Part shown: one piece after another, positions 35,809-44,217 of the stretch
How positions within the stretch are numbered: position 1 is the first letter of the stretch
How the letters are laid out: the number at the start of each line of letters is the position of its first letter
NCBI RefSeq assembly: GCF_003952385.1
Contig: NZ_CP034444.1
Span: forward strand, 5,345,001 to 5,409,000
From: Mesorhizobium sp. M1D.F.Ca.ET.043.01.1.1
GTDB taxonomy: Bacteria > Pseudomonadota > Alphaproteobacteria > Rhizobiales > Rhizobiaceae
Direction of reading: 5' to 3'
Length of the DNA stretch: 64,000 nt
Program-made: the position numbers and the translations under genes
The notes under the pieces: generated by a model
The model's input: only the letters and a program-made list of their open reading frames with translations
What the model was told of the DNA's origin: nothing
Databases searched by the model: none

Positions 35809-36288
35809 ATGTCATTTCAAGCGCTGATTCCGCTCGACGAAACCGATATGTCGATCATCGAAGCGCTACAGGAGAACGGCAGGCTCGCCATATCCGAACT
35901 CGGCCGCCGCATCGGTCTCTCCCAGCCTGCGACCTCGGAGCGGGTCAAACGCCTCGAGGAGCGCGGTGTCATTTCTGGCTACCACGCGGTCGTGGATGCC
36001 AAGAAACTCGGGCTCGGCATGATGGCGGTCATCAGGGTTCGCACGACCCATGAAAATATCCAACGCTGCCTGCGGCAGTTTTCCGAGATGCCTCAGATCC
36101 TGGAAGTCCATCGCGTGACTGGCGAGGATTGTTTCGTTCTGAAGGTGATTGTGCCGTCGCCGGAGCGACTGGAGAGTATCGTCGATGCGGTCGCACGCCA
36201 TGGTGCCGTCACTACCTCGCTCGTCCTGCGCTCCGAGCCGGTGAAGATTTTGAGCAGAGATTTGCTGAGGGCCGCGGGCCTGAACTGA
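35809..36288 (+). CDS. Lrp/AsnC-family transcriptional regulator
   Basis: 159 residues: N-terminal winged helix-turn-helix (LDETDMSIIEALQENGRLAI, then GRRIGLSQPATSERVKRLEE) and a C-terminal RAM ligand-binding domain (MMAVIRVRTTHENIQRCLRQ; VTGEDCFVLKVIVPS). Start ATG 35809 after GGCAGG; upstream codons in the same frame are antisense to the divergent hydrolase and not credible. It is probably a local regulator of the divergent hydrolase or of amino acid metabolism; the ligand is unknown. Confidence 0.93.
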   Translation: MSFQALIPLDETDMSIIEALQENGRLAISELGRRIGLSQPATSERVKRLEERGVISGYHAVVDAKKLGLGMMAVIRVRTTHENIQRCLRQFSEMPQILEVHRVTGEDCFVLKVIVPSPERLESIVDAVARHGAVTTSLVLRSEPVKILSRDLLRAAGLN

Positions 36289-36370
36289 CGGCGGGAAAGG
36301 CGCTACGCCGCCAGGCTTGCGCGGCATTCCCGACGCTTGCCGAGCGCAGCCGGGACGCCTCGCAGGCGCA

Positions 36371-37315
36371 TCATGGCGCCGCAGCCGACCGATTTGAAGC
36401 GACGGCTGATGGCCGAAACGCGCCGAGAATGGTTCCGACCGTTGCGGCCGAGAGCACAAGATGCAGGACGTCGAACGGCCAGGCCAGTCCGAAATGCATC
36501 AGCATAAGGTTCAAGAAGGAAGGCGACGCGCCATCCGCGGGAATCAGGATCAAGCCTACGGCGAGGCCCAGCCCATATTTGAGTATGGCAACTGCTGCGA
36601 AAACGATGAACATTATGGCGACGAAACGCAGACGATTGCCGTCGAGCGCGCGCCAGCACCCGACTGGATCAAACGATCCCGTCCAGAGAAAATCGCCGAC
36701 AAAGAGATATGCCCAGGCAAGTATGAAACCGCCCACAAGCATGTTGAAGACTCCCCTCGCCATCGCCCAGGACGCGACGTCCTCGGGGCTGAGCGGCTGG
36801 TCATGCGTGGCCAGCAGGCCGGCAACAAACAGTCTGTGCTCGCCGGCGACCGCAAAGCCGCAAAAAAGCTGGACGGCCGCGAGAACCAACGCAGCCAAAA
36901 GAATCCGTTGGCCGAGTTCAAAGCGCACGCCCGGGATAGCGAAGCGTTTGACACGCTCAATGCCGCGCCGAACAACGATATGGCCGTGCTCGGGCGCGTT
37001 AACCATGCGGTCGAGAACGAACGCAAAGACCATCGCCGAGAACGGCGCGGCAACGACGGCGGAAAGCCAAGTCCTGGGGGCAAAGCCTCGCGAGAGGAGC
37101 CAGGTAGGCACCTGCTCCGGATCGACAAAAAGAATAAGGGTAAGCACCGCCAGACAGAGCGTCGTCAGAAAGCAGGGAAACCAGGCGGCCACGAAGAGCG
37201 GCCAGGCATTCGCGCGGCAATAGCCGAACACCCTCGCAACCGTCTTGCCGATGCGCAAGACGCGGCGCTTCCGCGATACGGCAGGCAACTCGTCCAGCGT
37301 TGAAATCGGCGTCAC
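36371..37315 (-). CDS. Unknown multi-pass membrane protein
   Basis: Not recognised. About 314 residues with roughly six membrane segments, for example WPLFVAAWFPCFLTTLCLAV, QRILLAALVLAAVQLFCGFA, MLVGGFILAWAYLFVG and VAIMFIVFAAVAILKYGLGL. There are no obvious transporter or enzyme motifs. The start is uncertain: GTG 37315 (VTPISTLDELPAVSRKRR) gives a polar N-terminus typical of such proteins, while an in-frame GTG at 37393 would add 26 residues. Its third-position GC is lower than in the neighbours, so it may be horizontally acquired or fast-evolving. It converges on the Lrp gene. Confidence 0.65.
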   Translation of the reverse strand: MTPISTLDELPAVSRKRRVLRIGKTVARVFGYCRANAWPLFVAAWFPCFLTTLCLAVLTLILFVDPEQVPTWLLSRGFAPRTWLSAVVAAPFSAMVFAFVLDRMVNAPEHGHIVVRRGIERVKRFAIPGVRFELGQRILLAALVLAAVQLFCGFAVAGEHRLFVAGLLATHDQPLSPEDVASWAMARGVFNMLVGGFILAWAYLFVGDFLWTGSFDPVGCWRALDGNRLRFVAIMFIVFAAVAILKYGLGLAVGLILIPADGASPSFLNLMLMHFGLAWPFDVLHLVLSAATVGTILGAFRPSAVASNRSAAAP

Positions 37316-37613
37316 CCCCCGCAGGGAACTACACAGGCAGAATAATGCACCGTAAGGCACTGTTGCACAAGCTGTCGCAAGAAGCGCGTTCACAGGGACT
37401 AAAGCTCGCCGGCGAACGATCTCTCAACATCTCAAAAATTCACGCGGAAGACTTGCCCAAAGCCACTGGCAACGTGTCGAAGCTCCGGATTTCCTGAGGA
37501 GATGAACGCGTGGGCGGCATTGAAGAGGCCAACAATTGCGGCCGGAGCGCTGTCGATTGTTTTGGCCTTCGTCATCCACGCGGAGCGGGCGCGCAGAGCC
37601 GCGGATGCGGGTG

Positions 37614-38636
37614 TCAGGCCGCCAGCTTGCGCGGCATCCCCAGCGCTTCCTCGACCACGTCGAGGAACATCTCGGCGCAGGCCTTCCAGCTGTAACGCAT
37701 GGCGCGCTGGCGCGCCTCTGCGCGGTCGATATGGAGGGCCTTGAGCGCGGCCTCGCCCAGATCCTCGGACACGGCCCCGCCAACGCCGTCGCCGACGATG
37801 TCGATCGGTCCCGTCACCGGATAGGCGGCCACCGGCGTGCCGCTGGCCAAAGCCTCGATGATGACGTTGCCGAACGTGTCGGTGCGGCTCGGAAAGACGA
37901 AGACGTCGGCCGAGGCATAGATTTCCGCCAGTTCGTCGTTCGGGCGGTGGCCGAGGAAATGCACGTTCGGATAGCGGGCCTTGAGCTTCGCCAGTTCCGG
38001 TCCTTCGCCGACCACCACCTTGCTGCCGGGGAGATCGAGGTCTAGGAAGGCGGTCAGGTTCTTTTCGATCGCGACGCGGCCGACGCAAAGGAAGACGGGG
38101 CGGGGGAAGCTCGTCTCCTTGCGCTTGTCCGGCCGGAAATGATCGGTGTCGACGCCGCGCGTCCAGGGTCTCAGCTTGTTGAAGCCGCGCGAGGCAAGGT
38201 CGTCCGCCAGCGACTGCGTGGCGACAAGCGTGCCTTGTCCGGAATTGTGGAAGTCGCGCAGCCAGTTGTAGGCCCAGCTCTCCGGCACCGGCAGGCGGGC
38301 GCTGAGATATTCGGGAAATCGCGTGTGATAGCTGGTGGTGAAGGGGCGCCCGGCCTTGCGGCAATAGCGGCGCGCCATGATACCCAGCGGTCCTTCGGTG
38401 ACGATGTGGATATGGTCGGCCTTGCGCGCATCGATCAGGCGCGCGACATGACCTGGGGTCGTCAACGCGAGCCGAATGTCCGGATAGGTCGGCAGCGGCA
38501 AGGTGCGGAAGATGTTCGGCGTCAGGAAATCGACCTGGACGTCGTAGGTTTTCAACGTTTCGGTCAACCGCTCCAGCGTGTGGACCACGCCGTTGACCTG
38601 CGGCCGCCATGCATCAGTGACCATCAGGATTCGCAT
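37614..38636 (-). CDS. Glycosyltransferase family 4 (alpha-mannosyltransferase-like)
   Basis: 340-residue GT-B glycosyltransferase. N-terminal acceptor domain with VTDAWRPQVNGVVHTLERLT; C-terminal nucleotide-sugar domain with VFLCVGRVAIEKNL and VFPSRTDTFGNVIIEALASG, in which the E-x7-E motif of GT4 is recognisable. Closest in pattern to GDP-mannose-dependent alpha-mannosyltransferases and sulfolipid or digalactosyl lipid synthases. Start ATG 38636 (MRILMVTDAWRPQ). No sugar or lipid partner gene lies next to it, so the acceptor cannot be inferred. A small overlapping frame upstream (to 38875) is considered non-coding. Confidence 0.92.
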   Translation of the reverse strand: MRILMVTDAWRPQVNGVVHTLERLTETLKTYDVQVDFLTPNIFRTLPLPTYPDIRLALTTPGHVARLIDARKADHIHIVTEGPLGIMARRYCRKAGRPFTTSYHTRFPEYLSARLPVPESWAYNWLRDFHNSGQGTLVATQSLADDLASRGFNKLRPWTRGVDTDHFRPDKRKETSFPRPVFLCVGRVAIEKNLTAFLDLDLPGSKVVVGEGPELAKLKARYPNVHFLGHRPNDELAEIYASADVFVFPSRTDTFGNVIIEALASGTPVAAYPVTGPIDIVGDGVGGAVSEDLGEAALKALHIDRAEARQRAMRYSWKACAEMFLDVVEEALGMPRKLAA

Positions 38637-38838
38637 GACGATCCCTTGGAGAGGTTCTTGAGCGCGGCCGCGCGGTGGCGGGACGGCAACCAGGCAGCAG
38701 CTCGCGCCTCGCTCCAGCGCACCCGGGCAGGTACGGGATCGAAGCGGGGCGGCATGGCCGAATCGCTAAAGGTCGCGCGCTTCATGCGCGCTCTTGACCA
38801 TGATTTCATGACGGGCGGATGAAGCTGTAATTTTGATT

Positions 38839-38879
38839 GGGCATGATCTCGCCCGAACTTTCGGTTCGGGATCATGCTC
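38839..38879. repeat. Palindromic repeat, family F (GCATGATC...GATCATGC)
   Basis: Stem GGGCATGATCTCGCCCGAAC with GTTCGGGATCATGCTC around a short TTTCG loop. It resembles the widespread rhizobial element with GCATGATC / GATCATGC ends. It ends two bases from the stop codon of the histidine kinase gene and may also work as its terminator. Confidence 0.8.
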
Positions 38880-38881
38880 GA

Positions 38882-40297
38882 TTATGCGGGAACCTTGATC
38901 ACGGCGCGCAGGCCGCCGAGCGGGCTGTCTTCAAGCATGATGTCGCCGCCATGGCTGCGGGCGATGTCGCGAGCGATCGACAGGCCGAGCCCGGTGCCGC
39001 TGGCATCGAGGTTGCGCGCCTCGTCGAGCCGCAGGAACGGCTTGAACACCTCTTCGCGCTTGTCGGGCGCGATGCCGGGGCCGTTGTCATCGATGGTGAC
39101 GGTCAGCGAGCCGCGACTGTGATCGGCATGGACCTCGACCGCTTTGGCATAGCGGAAGGCATTGCCGATGACGTTGGACATCAGCCTGGCAAAGGCGTTC
39201 GGCCGCACATGCACGGTCGGATCGCCGGTCAGTGTCGTCGACAGCTTGCATTTGCGCAGCTGCGCCTCCTCGCCAAGCTTCTGGAAATAGGCGTCGAGAT
39301 CGAAGCGGCCGGTGTCTTCCGCCGCCTCGCCGCGGGCAAAGGAAAGATAGCCTTCCAGCATCGATTGCATGTCGTCGATGTCCTGGTTGAGGGCGGCTTT
39401 GGTTTCCGATTTGCCGCCGGCCAGCGCCAGCTGCAGCTTGAAGCGGGTCAGAATGGTCCTGAGGTCGTGGCTGACGCCGGTCAGCATGGCGGTGCGCTGC
39501 TCGATCTGGCGCTCGATGCGCTCGCGCATCTGGATGAAGGCGAAGCCGGCGCGGCGGACTTCCTCCGCGCCGCGCGGCCGGAAATCGCGGGGCATCGGTC
39601 GCCCCTTGCCGAAGCTTTCGGCGGCTTCGGCAAGGGTGAGGATCGGCCTGATCTGGTTGCGCAGGAAGGGGATGGCGATCATCAAGAGCACCAGCGAGGT
39701 GCCGACCATCCAGATCAGGAAGATGTGGGTGTTCGAGGCATAGGCCTGGCTGCGGCGCACGAAGACGCGCAGCACCTTGCCTTCGAGCTGGACGCGGACC
39801 TCGACGACGTTGGAGTTGCCGACCGTGTCGATCCAGAAGGGGCGGTTGATCTGCCTGGTGATCTCCGACGACAGCGCCGTGTCGAGGATCGAGAAGAATG
39901 GCTTAGGCCCGGGCGGCGGCAGCGGATCGGGCGGCAGCAGATCCACTTTCAGCTGCATGCGGTCCTGGGCGATGCGGATGATGTTGGCGTAGTCGGCGTC
40001 GTGCGGATAGGTCTCCATCATGTCGATGATGGCAGCGATGTCGGCGATCGTCGCCTGCGACAGGCGCTGGGTGACCGTCTGCCAGTGGCGCTCCATGAAG
40101 ACGAAGGCGACAACCGACTGCAGAAGGATCATCGGCGCGATGACGATGATGAGGGAGCGGGCATAAAGCCGCTTCGGCATGTAGAGCGCGACCAGGCGCC
40201 AGAACCGGTTCCAGGCGCGCGGCATCGCTCTTAGCGTCCGCAATGCGAGATCGCCGAGACCGCCTCCTTTGGGCTGTTCCAGTTGCGTGGTCGCCAT
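38882..40297 (-). CDS. Sensor histidine kinase, EnvZ-like
   Basis: Membrane sensor kinase, 471 residues: a transmembrane segment near residues 45-70 (ARSLIIVIAPMILLQSVVAF), a periplasmic domain of about 120 residues, a second segment (HIFLIWMVGTSLVLLMIAI), HAMP, then a kinase core. H-box LTGVSHDLRTILTRFKLQ, N-box LMSNVIGNAFRYA, G1 DNGPGI and G2 GTGLGLSIARDI are intact. ATG 40297 has GGAAGG before it; the frame extends to 40522 but overlaps nothing conserved. It follows the OmpR-type regulator gene by 52 bases and is its cognate kinase. The stimulus is unknown. Confidence 0.93.
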   Translation of the reverse strand: MATTQLEQPKGGGLGDLALRTLRAMPRAWNRFWRLVALYMPKRLYARSLIIVIAPMILLQSVVAFVFMERHWQTVTQRLSQATIADIAAIIDMMETYPHDADYANIIRIAQDRMQLKVDLLPPDPLPPPGPKPFFSILDTALSSEITRQINRPFWIDTVGNSNVVEVRVQLEGKVLRVFVRRSQAYASNTHIFLIWMVGTSLVLLMIAIPFLRNQIRPILTLAEAAESFGKGRPMPRDFRPRGAEEVRRAGFAFIQMRERIERQIEQRTAMLTGVSHDLRTILTRFKLQLALAGGKSETKAALNQDIDDMQSMLEGYLSFARGEAAEDTGRFDLDAYFQKLGEEAQLRKCKLSTTLTGDPTVHVRPNAFARLMSNVIGNAFRYAKAVEVHADHSRGSLTVTIDDNGPGIAPDKREEVFKPFLRLDEARNLDASGTGLGLSIARDIARSHGGDIMLEDSPLGGLRAVIKVPA

Positions 40298-40349
40298 TCG
40301 CCCTTCCGCTCGTCGACGGCCGTTGAGCAAACGGCCGGCGAGGAGCATT

Positions 40350-41069
40350 TTATTCGACGCTGAGCCGATACCCAATACCGCGTACGGTCTGCAGCCAAAC
40401 CGGATTGGACGGATCGCGCTCGATCTTGCGGCGCAGCCGGTTGATCTGGACATCGATGGTGCGCTCGCCGACATCCGATTCGTCGCCGACAAGTTCGTGC
40501 CGCGGTATGGTTTCGCCGGCACGCGCCGCGAAGATCGCCAGGATCTCCTGCTCGCGGTCGGTCAGCTTCAGCGCCTCGCCGCCGCGCTTCAGCTCGCGCT
40601 TGGCGATCTGGAACGTGTAGGGGCCGAAGACGAGCTGCTCGACCTTCGGCGTCGCCGCAGGGCCGCCGCGGCGCAGGATGTTGTTGATGCGCAGGATGAG
40701 CTCGCGCGGATCGAAAGGCTTCGGCAGATAGTCGTCGGCGCCGGCCTCGAGCCCGGTGATGCGGCTGTCGGTCTCCGACAGCGCCGTCAGCATCAGGATC
40801 GGCACGTTCTTCTCGGCCCGCAGCGCCTTGGTGAGGTCGACGCCGGTTTCGCCAGGCATCATGACGTCGAGCACAAGCAGGTCGAAGTCGAGCCCCGCCA
40901 GCTTGCGCCGGGCCTCGCCGGAATTGCCGGCGACGGTGACCCGAAAACCGTTCTCGGACAAATATTGCTTGAGCAGATTGCGGATGCGGGTGTCGTCATC
41001 GACCACCAGCAGATGCGGCGCATCATCGCCGGGCGCTGCCGGATGATCAACCTTCTCAGTGGTCTCCAT
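40350..41069 (-). CDS. OmpR-family response regulator, PetR-like
   Basis: 239 residues: receiver domain with acidic pocket VVDDDTRIRNLL, phospho-acceptor Asp in LLVLDVMMPGETG and Lys in DDYLPKPFDPREL, and a C-terminal winged helix ending QTVRGIGYRLSVE. ATG 41069 (METTEKVDHPAAPGDDAP) follows GGGGAAG; it overlaps the MarR gene by 14 bases. The MarR-OmpR pair followed by a kinase resembles petP-petR of Rhodobacter capsulatus, where both genes are needed for cytochrome bc1 formation. That link is inference; petABC in this window lies 30 kb away. Confidence 0.92.
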   Translation of the reverse strand: METTEKVDHPAAPGDDAPHLLVVDDDTRIRNLLKQYLSENGFRVTVAGNSGEARRKLAGLDFDLLVLDVMMPGETGVDLTKALRAEKNVPILMLTALSETDSRITGLEAGADDYLPKPFDPRELILRINNILRRGGPAATPKVEQLVFGPYTFQIAKRELKRGGEALKLTDREQEILAIFAARAGETIPRHELVGDESDVGERTIDVQINRLRRKIERDPSNPVWLQTVRGIGYRLSVE

Positions 41070-41589
41070 TTTTCTTCCCCGATGTTTGCGCAGGCACAAT
41101 GTTGATCTGCGCCCTTAGTTCCGGATTGACCATCGCCTCCAGGAATCTTTCGATCGAGGCGCGTTCGGTGGTCCCGGAATCTTCCAATGCAGCACGGATG
41201 CGGCGCGACTGTGGCCGCGCCAGCGCCAATGCCAGCGCGCGGCCCTTGGCGGTCGGATAGAGCTCGCGCTGCCGACGGTCGCGCGGACCTTGCACCTGGA
41301 CAATATGGTCCGTGTCGATCAGCTGCTTCAACACCCGCGCCAGGCTCTGCTTGGTGATCTTCAGCACATCAAGCAACTCGGCAACCGTGAGTCCTGGCCT
41401 GCGGTTGACGAAATGCAGCACGCGATGATGGGCGCGGCCGAAGCCGTAATCGGCAAGGATCTGGTCTGGATCGGAGGTGAAGTCGCGATAGGCGAAGAAA
41501 AACAGCTCGATGATGGCAAAGTCGATGCCGTCCTCGTCGGAGATCGCCGTCCTGATCGGTTTTCCGGTTGCGGGGCTTCGATCCGTCAT
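41056..41589 (-). CDS. MarR-family regulator, PetP-like
   Basis: Winged-helix regulator, 177 residues. Core segments FAIIELFFFAYRDFTSDPDQ, ILADYGFGRAHHRVLHFVNR, the recognition region LLDVLKITKQSLARVLKQLI and the wing QGPRDRRQRELYPTAKG. The start is either of two adjacent ATGs (41592 or 41589); the second has the better spacing to AGGGAG. It leads the MarR / response regulator / kinase operon. A 25-base inverted repeat at 41612-41636, just upstream, is a likely autoregulatory site. PetP identity is inferred from linkage to the PetR-like gene. Confidence 0.9.
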   Translation of the reverse strand: MTDRSPATGKPIRTAISDEDGIDFAIIELFFFAYRDFTSDPDQILADYGFGRAHHRVLHFVNRRPGLTVAELLDVLKITKQSLARVLKQLIDTDHIVQVQGPRDRRQRELYPTAKGRALALALARPQSRRIRAALEDSGTTERASIERFLEAMVNPELRAQINIVPAQTSGKKNGDH

Positions 41590-41611
41590 CATTTCTCCCT
41601 GCCAAGCGGGA

Positions 41612-41636
41612 ATTATGTCAGTACTGTTGACGTAAT
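41612..41636. promoter_or_regulatory. Inverted repeat upstream of the MarR/PetP-like gene
   Basis: ATTATGTCA and TGACGTAAT match as an inverted repeat in eight of nine positions around a seven-base spacer, 20 bases before the MarR gene start. A plus-strand promoter-like pair (TTGACG 41627-41632, ATAATT 41649-41654) overlaps it and could serve the divergent ilvE. Confidence 0.6.
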
Positions 41637-41849
41637 TTCCCGGCAATGATAATTTTTGACAAGCTTTTCGGCGGATTGCGAACGAAAAGGCAAGCGGAGG
41701 CCGTTTTTCCGGAACTTCCTGAGTTTGCCAAGGATTGAATATCCGCCTAGGTTTCCAGGTACCGGCGGCGTTTCGGACCCTGTGGCGCGGCTGACGCGAA
41801 ACGCCATATGACACAACGATTTGCGGGCGTCCGCCCGCGGGAGGTTTCC

Positions 41850-42743
41850 ATGGCATCCGTTCCTTTCGACCAACTGGACGGCTTCATCTGGATGAACGGC
41901 GAGTTCGTCAATTGGGCCGACGCCAAGATCCATGTGCTGACCCACGGCCTGCACTATGCCAGCGCCGTCTTCGAGGGCGAGCGCGCCTATGGCGGCCAGA
42001 TCTTCAAGCTGACCGAGCACAATGAGCGCCTGCATGAATCGGCGCGCATGCTCGGCTTCAAGATTCCCTATGCGGTCGCCGAGATCGACGAGGCCTGCCG
42101 CACGCTTCTGAAGAAGCAGGGTTTCCAGGACGCCTATGTGCGCCCGATCGCCTGGCGCGGCAGCGAGCAGATGGGCGTCTCGGCGCAGAACAACCGCATC
42201 AACTGCGCCATCGCCATCTGGCAGTGGCCGAGCTATTTCGACCCGGCGCAGAAGCTGAAGGGCATCCGTCTCGACATCGCCGAATGGCGCCGGCCCGACC
42301 CGCGCACCGCGCCGTCGAAGTCCAAGGCCGCCGGCCTCTACATGATCTGCACGCTCTCCAAGCATGCGGCCGAGGCCAAGGGCTATGCCGATGCCATGAT
42401 GCTCGACTGGCGCGGCCAGGTAGCGGAGGCCACCGGCGCCAACATCTTCTTCGTCAAGGACGGCAAGATCCATACGCCGACGCCCGACTGCTTCCTCGAC
42501 GGCATCACCCGCCGCACCGTGATCGGCCTGGCCAAGGACCGCGGTTTGGAGGTGATCGAGCGCGCCATCATGCCGGAGGAACTCGAAGGCTTCGAGCAGT
42601 GCTTCCTCACCGGCACGGCCGCGGAAGTCACTCCTGTTTCGGAGATCGGACCGTACCGATTCGAGGTCGGCGAGATCGCCAAGACGTTGATGAACGACTA
42701 TTCTGCTGCAGTGCAACCAAAGCATGCCATCGCCGCAGAATAG
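41850..42743 (+). CDS. ilvE: Branched-chain amino acid aminotransferase
   Basis: Class IV PLP enzyme that transaminates leucine, isoleucine and valine. 297 residues: the start MASVPFDQLDGFIWMNGEFV, LTHGLHYASAVFEGERAYGG (fold-type IV start), the PLP-lysine segment TAPSKSKAAGLYMI, and VAEATGANIFFVKDGKIHTP. The ribosome binding site GGGAGG is well placed for ATG 41850; the frame to 41808 has no such site. Divergent from the PetP-like gene, with a good terminator downstream. D-amino-acid aminotransferase is a related alternative, but length and motifs favour IlvE. Confidence 0.95.
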   Translation: MASVPFDQLDGFIWMNGEFVNWADAKIHVLTHGLHYASAVFEGERAYGGQIFKLTEHNERLHESARMLGFKIPYAVAEIDEACRTLLKKQGFQDAYVRPIAWRGSEQMGVSAQNNRINCAIAIWQWPSYFDPAQKLKGIRLDIAEWRRPDPRTAPSKSKAAGLYMICTLSKHAAEAKGYADAMMLDWRGQVAEATGANIFFVKDGKIHTPTPDCFLDGITRRTVIGLAKDRGLEVIERAIMPEELEGFEQCFLTGTAAEVTPVSEIGPYRFEVGEIAKTLMNDYSAAVQPKHAIAAE

Positions 42744-42769
42744 CGATAGTCACAGCTTTTTTGTGCAAT

Positions 42770-42800
42770 AGGGGCGGTTTTCGGGCCGCCCCTTTTATTT
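42770..42800 (+). terminator. Rho-independent terminator of ilvE
   Basis: Stem AGGGGCGG / CCGCCCCT with a TTTTCGGG loop and a TTTTATTT tail, about 27 bases after the stop. Confidence 0.9.
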
Positions 42801-42889
42801 AAGCGCCTGTGCATTTGACTTTGGAACCATTCAGCGTCTCATGATGGCGTCGGCCCGACGAGGCTGGCGGCTATGGAGGGACTAAGTAC

Positions 42890-43198
42890 ATGGATACGAA
42901 CACGCTCGTCGCTATCGTTGTACAAGTGATTGCGGGTGTAATCGGTGGTCAGGCAGTTGGGGTGGCGCTGAAGCAGGCAGCGATGGGCCAGCTGACCAAA
43001 ATCCTTGCAGGCGCGATCGGCGGCGTTGGCGGAGCGGCCATTCTCGGCAGCCTGCTCGGCGGCGGCACGGTCGATCCGGCAGCGGCCGCGGCGGCGGCCG
43101 GCAGCGCGTTCAACCTGCCGAACCTCGCCGGCGGCGTTGGCGGTGGTGCGATCCTGACCGGCATCATCGGCGCGGTCATGAACGCGATGAAGAAATAG
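42890..43198 (+). CDS. Small Ala/Gly-rich membrane-associated protein, 102 aa
   Basis: Unrecognised. It begins MDTNTLVAIVVQVIAGVIGG and contains a second glycine-zipper-like hydrophobic stretch (ILAGAIGGVGGAAILGSLLG) and a third near the C-terminus (LTGIIGAVMNAMKK). Small-xxx-small spacing of Gly and Ala suggests tight helix packing in a membrane. Start ATG 42890 follows GGAGGG at correct distance. Codon use matches the neighbours. It is followed by four tandem terminator hairpins, implying strong expression or a need for tight insulation. Function unknown. Confidence 0.8.
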   Translation: MDTNTLVAIVVQVIAGVIGGQAVGVALKQAAMGQLTKILAGAIGGVGGAAILGSLLGGGTVDPAAAAAAAGSAFNLPNLAGGVGGGAILTGIIGAVMNAMKK

Positions 43199-43226
43199 GC
43201 CGGATACCTTTCGGGCCTGCGCCATG

Positions 43227-43370
43227 GGCGGCTGCGGCCGCCCATTCTTTTTCAATCATTTTCCGGCGGCTGCGGCCGCCCATTCTTTTTCAATCATTTT
43301 CCGGCGGCTGCGGCCGCCCATTCTTTTTCAATCATTTTCTGGCGGCTACGGCCGCCCATTTCTTTTCGAG
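43227..43370 (+). terminator. Four tandem copies of a 38-base terminator hairpin
   Basis: Units start at 43227, 43265, 43303 and 43341 with exact 38-base period. Each has stem GGCGGC / GCCGCC closed by a UNCG-type tetraloop (TGCG in copies 1-3, TACG in copy 4), followed by CCATTCTTTTTCAATCATTTT-like tails rich in T. They lie between the small membrane protein gene and the MBL gene on the same strand. Confidence 0.9.
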
Positions 43371-43448
43371 GATCATTCGCTCCGGCTGGACGGTGGACGC
43401 AGTCCGCCGTGTTCTCTACATCATGGCGACACTTCGAAAGGGACAGCC

Positions 43449-44090
43449 ATGGGTCAGCTCAATGCCGGCATCGTGCCGGTCACGCCCTTCCAGCAGAACT
43501 GCACCATCCTGTTCGACATGGACGACAGGAACGGCGTCGTCGTCGATCCCGGCGGCGATGTCGACAAGATACTGGCAGTACTGAAGGACAACGGGATCAC
43601 CGCGCAGGCGATCTGGATCACCCACGGCCATATCGATCACGCCGGCGGCGCGATGGAACTGAAGGACGCGCTCGGCATCGACATCATCGGCCCGCATGAG
43701 GCCGATCGGCCGCTGCTTGCCAACCTCGAGAACCAGGCCAGGCGTTTCGGCCTTACCGACCCGGTGCGCAATTGCGTTCCGGACCGTTTCCTCAGTGAGG
43801 GCGAGACGGTCTCGTTCGGCGAGCATGTGTTCGAGGTGCTGCATTGTCCGGGGCACGCGCCGGGCCATGTTGTCTACTACAACCGCGCGGCCAAATTCGC
43901 CCATGTCGGCGACGTGCTGTTTCGCGGCTCGATCGGTCGCACCGATCTGCCGGGCGGCGACCACGCCGCGCTGATCGCCTCGATCAAGGACAAGCTCCTG
44001 CCGCTCGGCGACGATATCGGCTTCATCTGCGGCCACGGTCCAGGCGGCCGGTTGGGCGAGGAGCGCCGCACCAATCCTTTCCTGGTCTGA
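43449..44090 (+). CDS. MBL-fold metallo-hydrolase, glyoxalase II-like
   Basis: Zinc hydrolase of the metallo-beta-lactamase fold, 213 residues, cytoplasmic. Metal motif THGHIDHAGG (THxHxDH), further His in HCPGHAPGHVVYY, Asp in HVGDVLFRGSIGRTDLPGG and the last His in FICGHGPGG. The short length and RGSIGRTDLPGGD resemble YcbL-type type II glyoxalases more than full-length GloB. Start ATG 43449 after GGGACAG. It is monocistronic, with a strong terminator. Substrate could be a glutathione thioester or another small molecule. Confidence 0.92.
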   Translation: MGQLNAGIVPVTPFQQNCTILFDMDDRNGVVVDPGGDVDKILAVLKDNGITAQAIWITHGHIDHAGGAMELKDALGIDIIGPHEADRPLLANLENQARRFGLTDPVRNCVPDRFLSEGETVSFGEHVFEVLHCPGHAPGHVVYYNRAAKFAHVGDVLFRGSIGRTDLPGGDHAALIASIKDKLLPLGDDIGFICGHGPGGRLGEERRTNPFLV

Positions 44091-44106
44091 GCTTCACAGG
44101 CAAAAG

Positions 44107-44135
44107 AAAAGCGCCGCTGAGAGGCGGCGCTTTTG
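44107..44135 (+). terminator. Rho-independent terminator after MBL gene
   Basis: Stem AAAAGCGCCGC / GCGGCGCTTTT with a TGAGAG loop; symmetric enough to act on both strands between this gene and the minus-strand BA14K gene. Confidence 0.88.
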
Positions 44136-44166
44136 CCTGGGACAGGGAACCCAAGGGTTAGTCTAG

Positions 44167-44213
44167 ACGCAATTCCGAACGGCAAACCGATTCACACTTT
44201 TCCTGGAATTGCT
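44167..44213. repeat. Palindromic repeat, family A, copy 3
   Basis: 47 bases beginning ACGCAATTCCGAACGGCAAA and ending CTTTTCCTGGAATTGCT. It ends four bases from the BA14K stop codon, mirroring copy 1 at corA. Confidence 0.9.
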
Positions 44214-44217
44214 CCGG

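Noticed and set aside
37345..37497. 50-codon plus-strand frame beginning MHRKALLHKLSQ
   Set aside because: It overlaps the start region of the unknown membrane protein on the other strand, has a weak ribosome binding site and no recognisable family.
38624..38875. 83-codon minus frame overlapping the start of the glycosyltransferase gene
   Set aside because: No ribosome binding site, low complexity and Arg-rich, and it overlaps the start of a clear gene. Possibly a remnant, but unsupported.
38837..40234. 465-codon plus-strand frame opposite the histidine kinase
   Set aside because: The kinase has all catalytic boxes; the plus frame has none and no ribosome binding site.
43227..43370. Regular 38-base repeats as a CRISPR array
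   Set aside because: The units are directly adjacent with no unique spacers, each is a terminator hairpin, and no cas gene is in the window.
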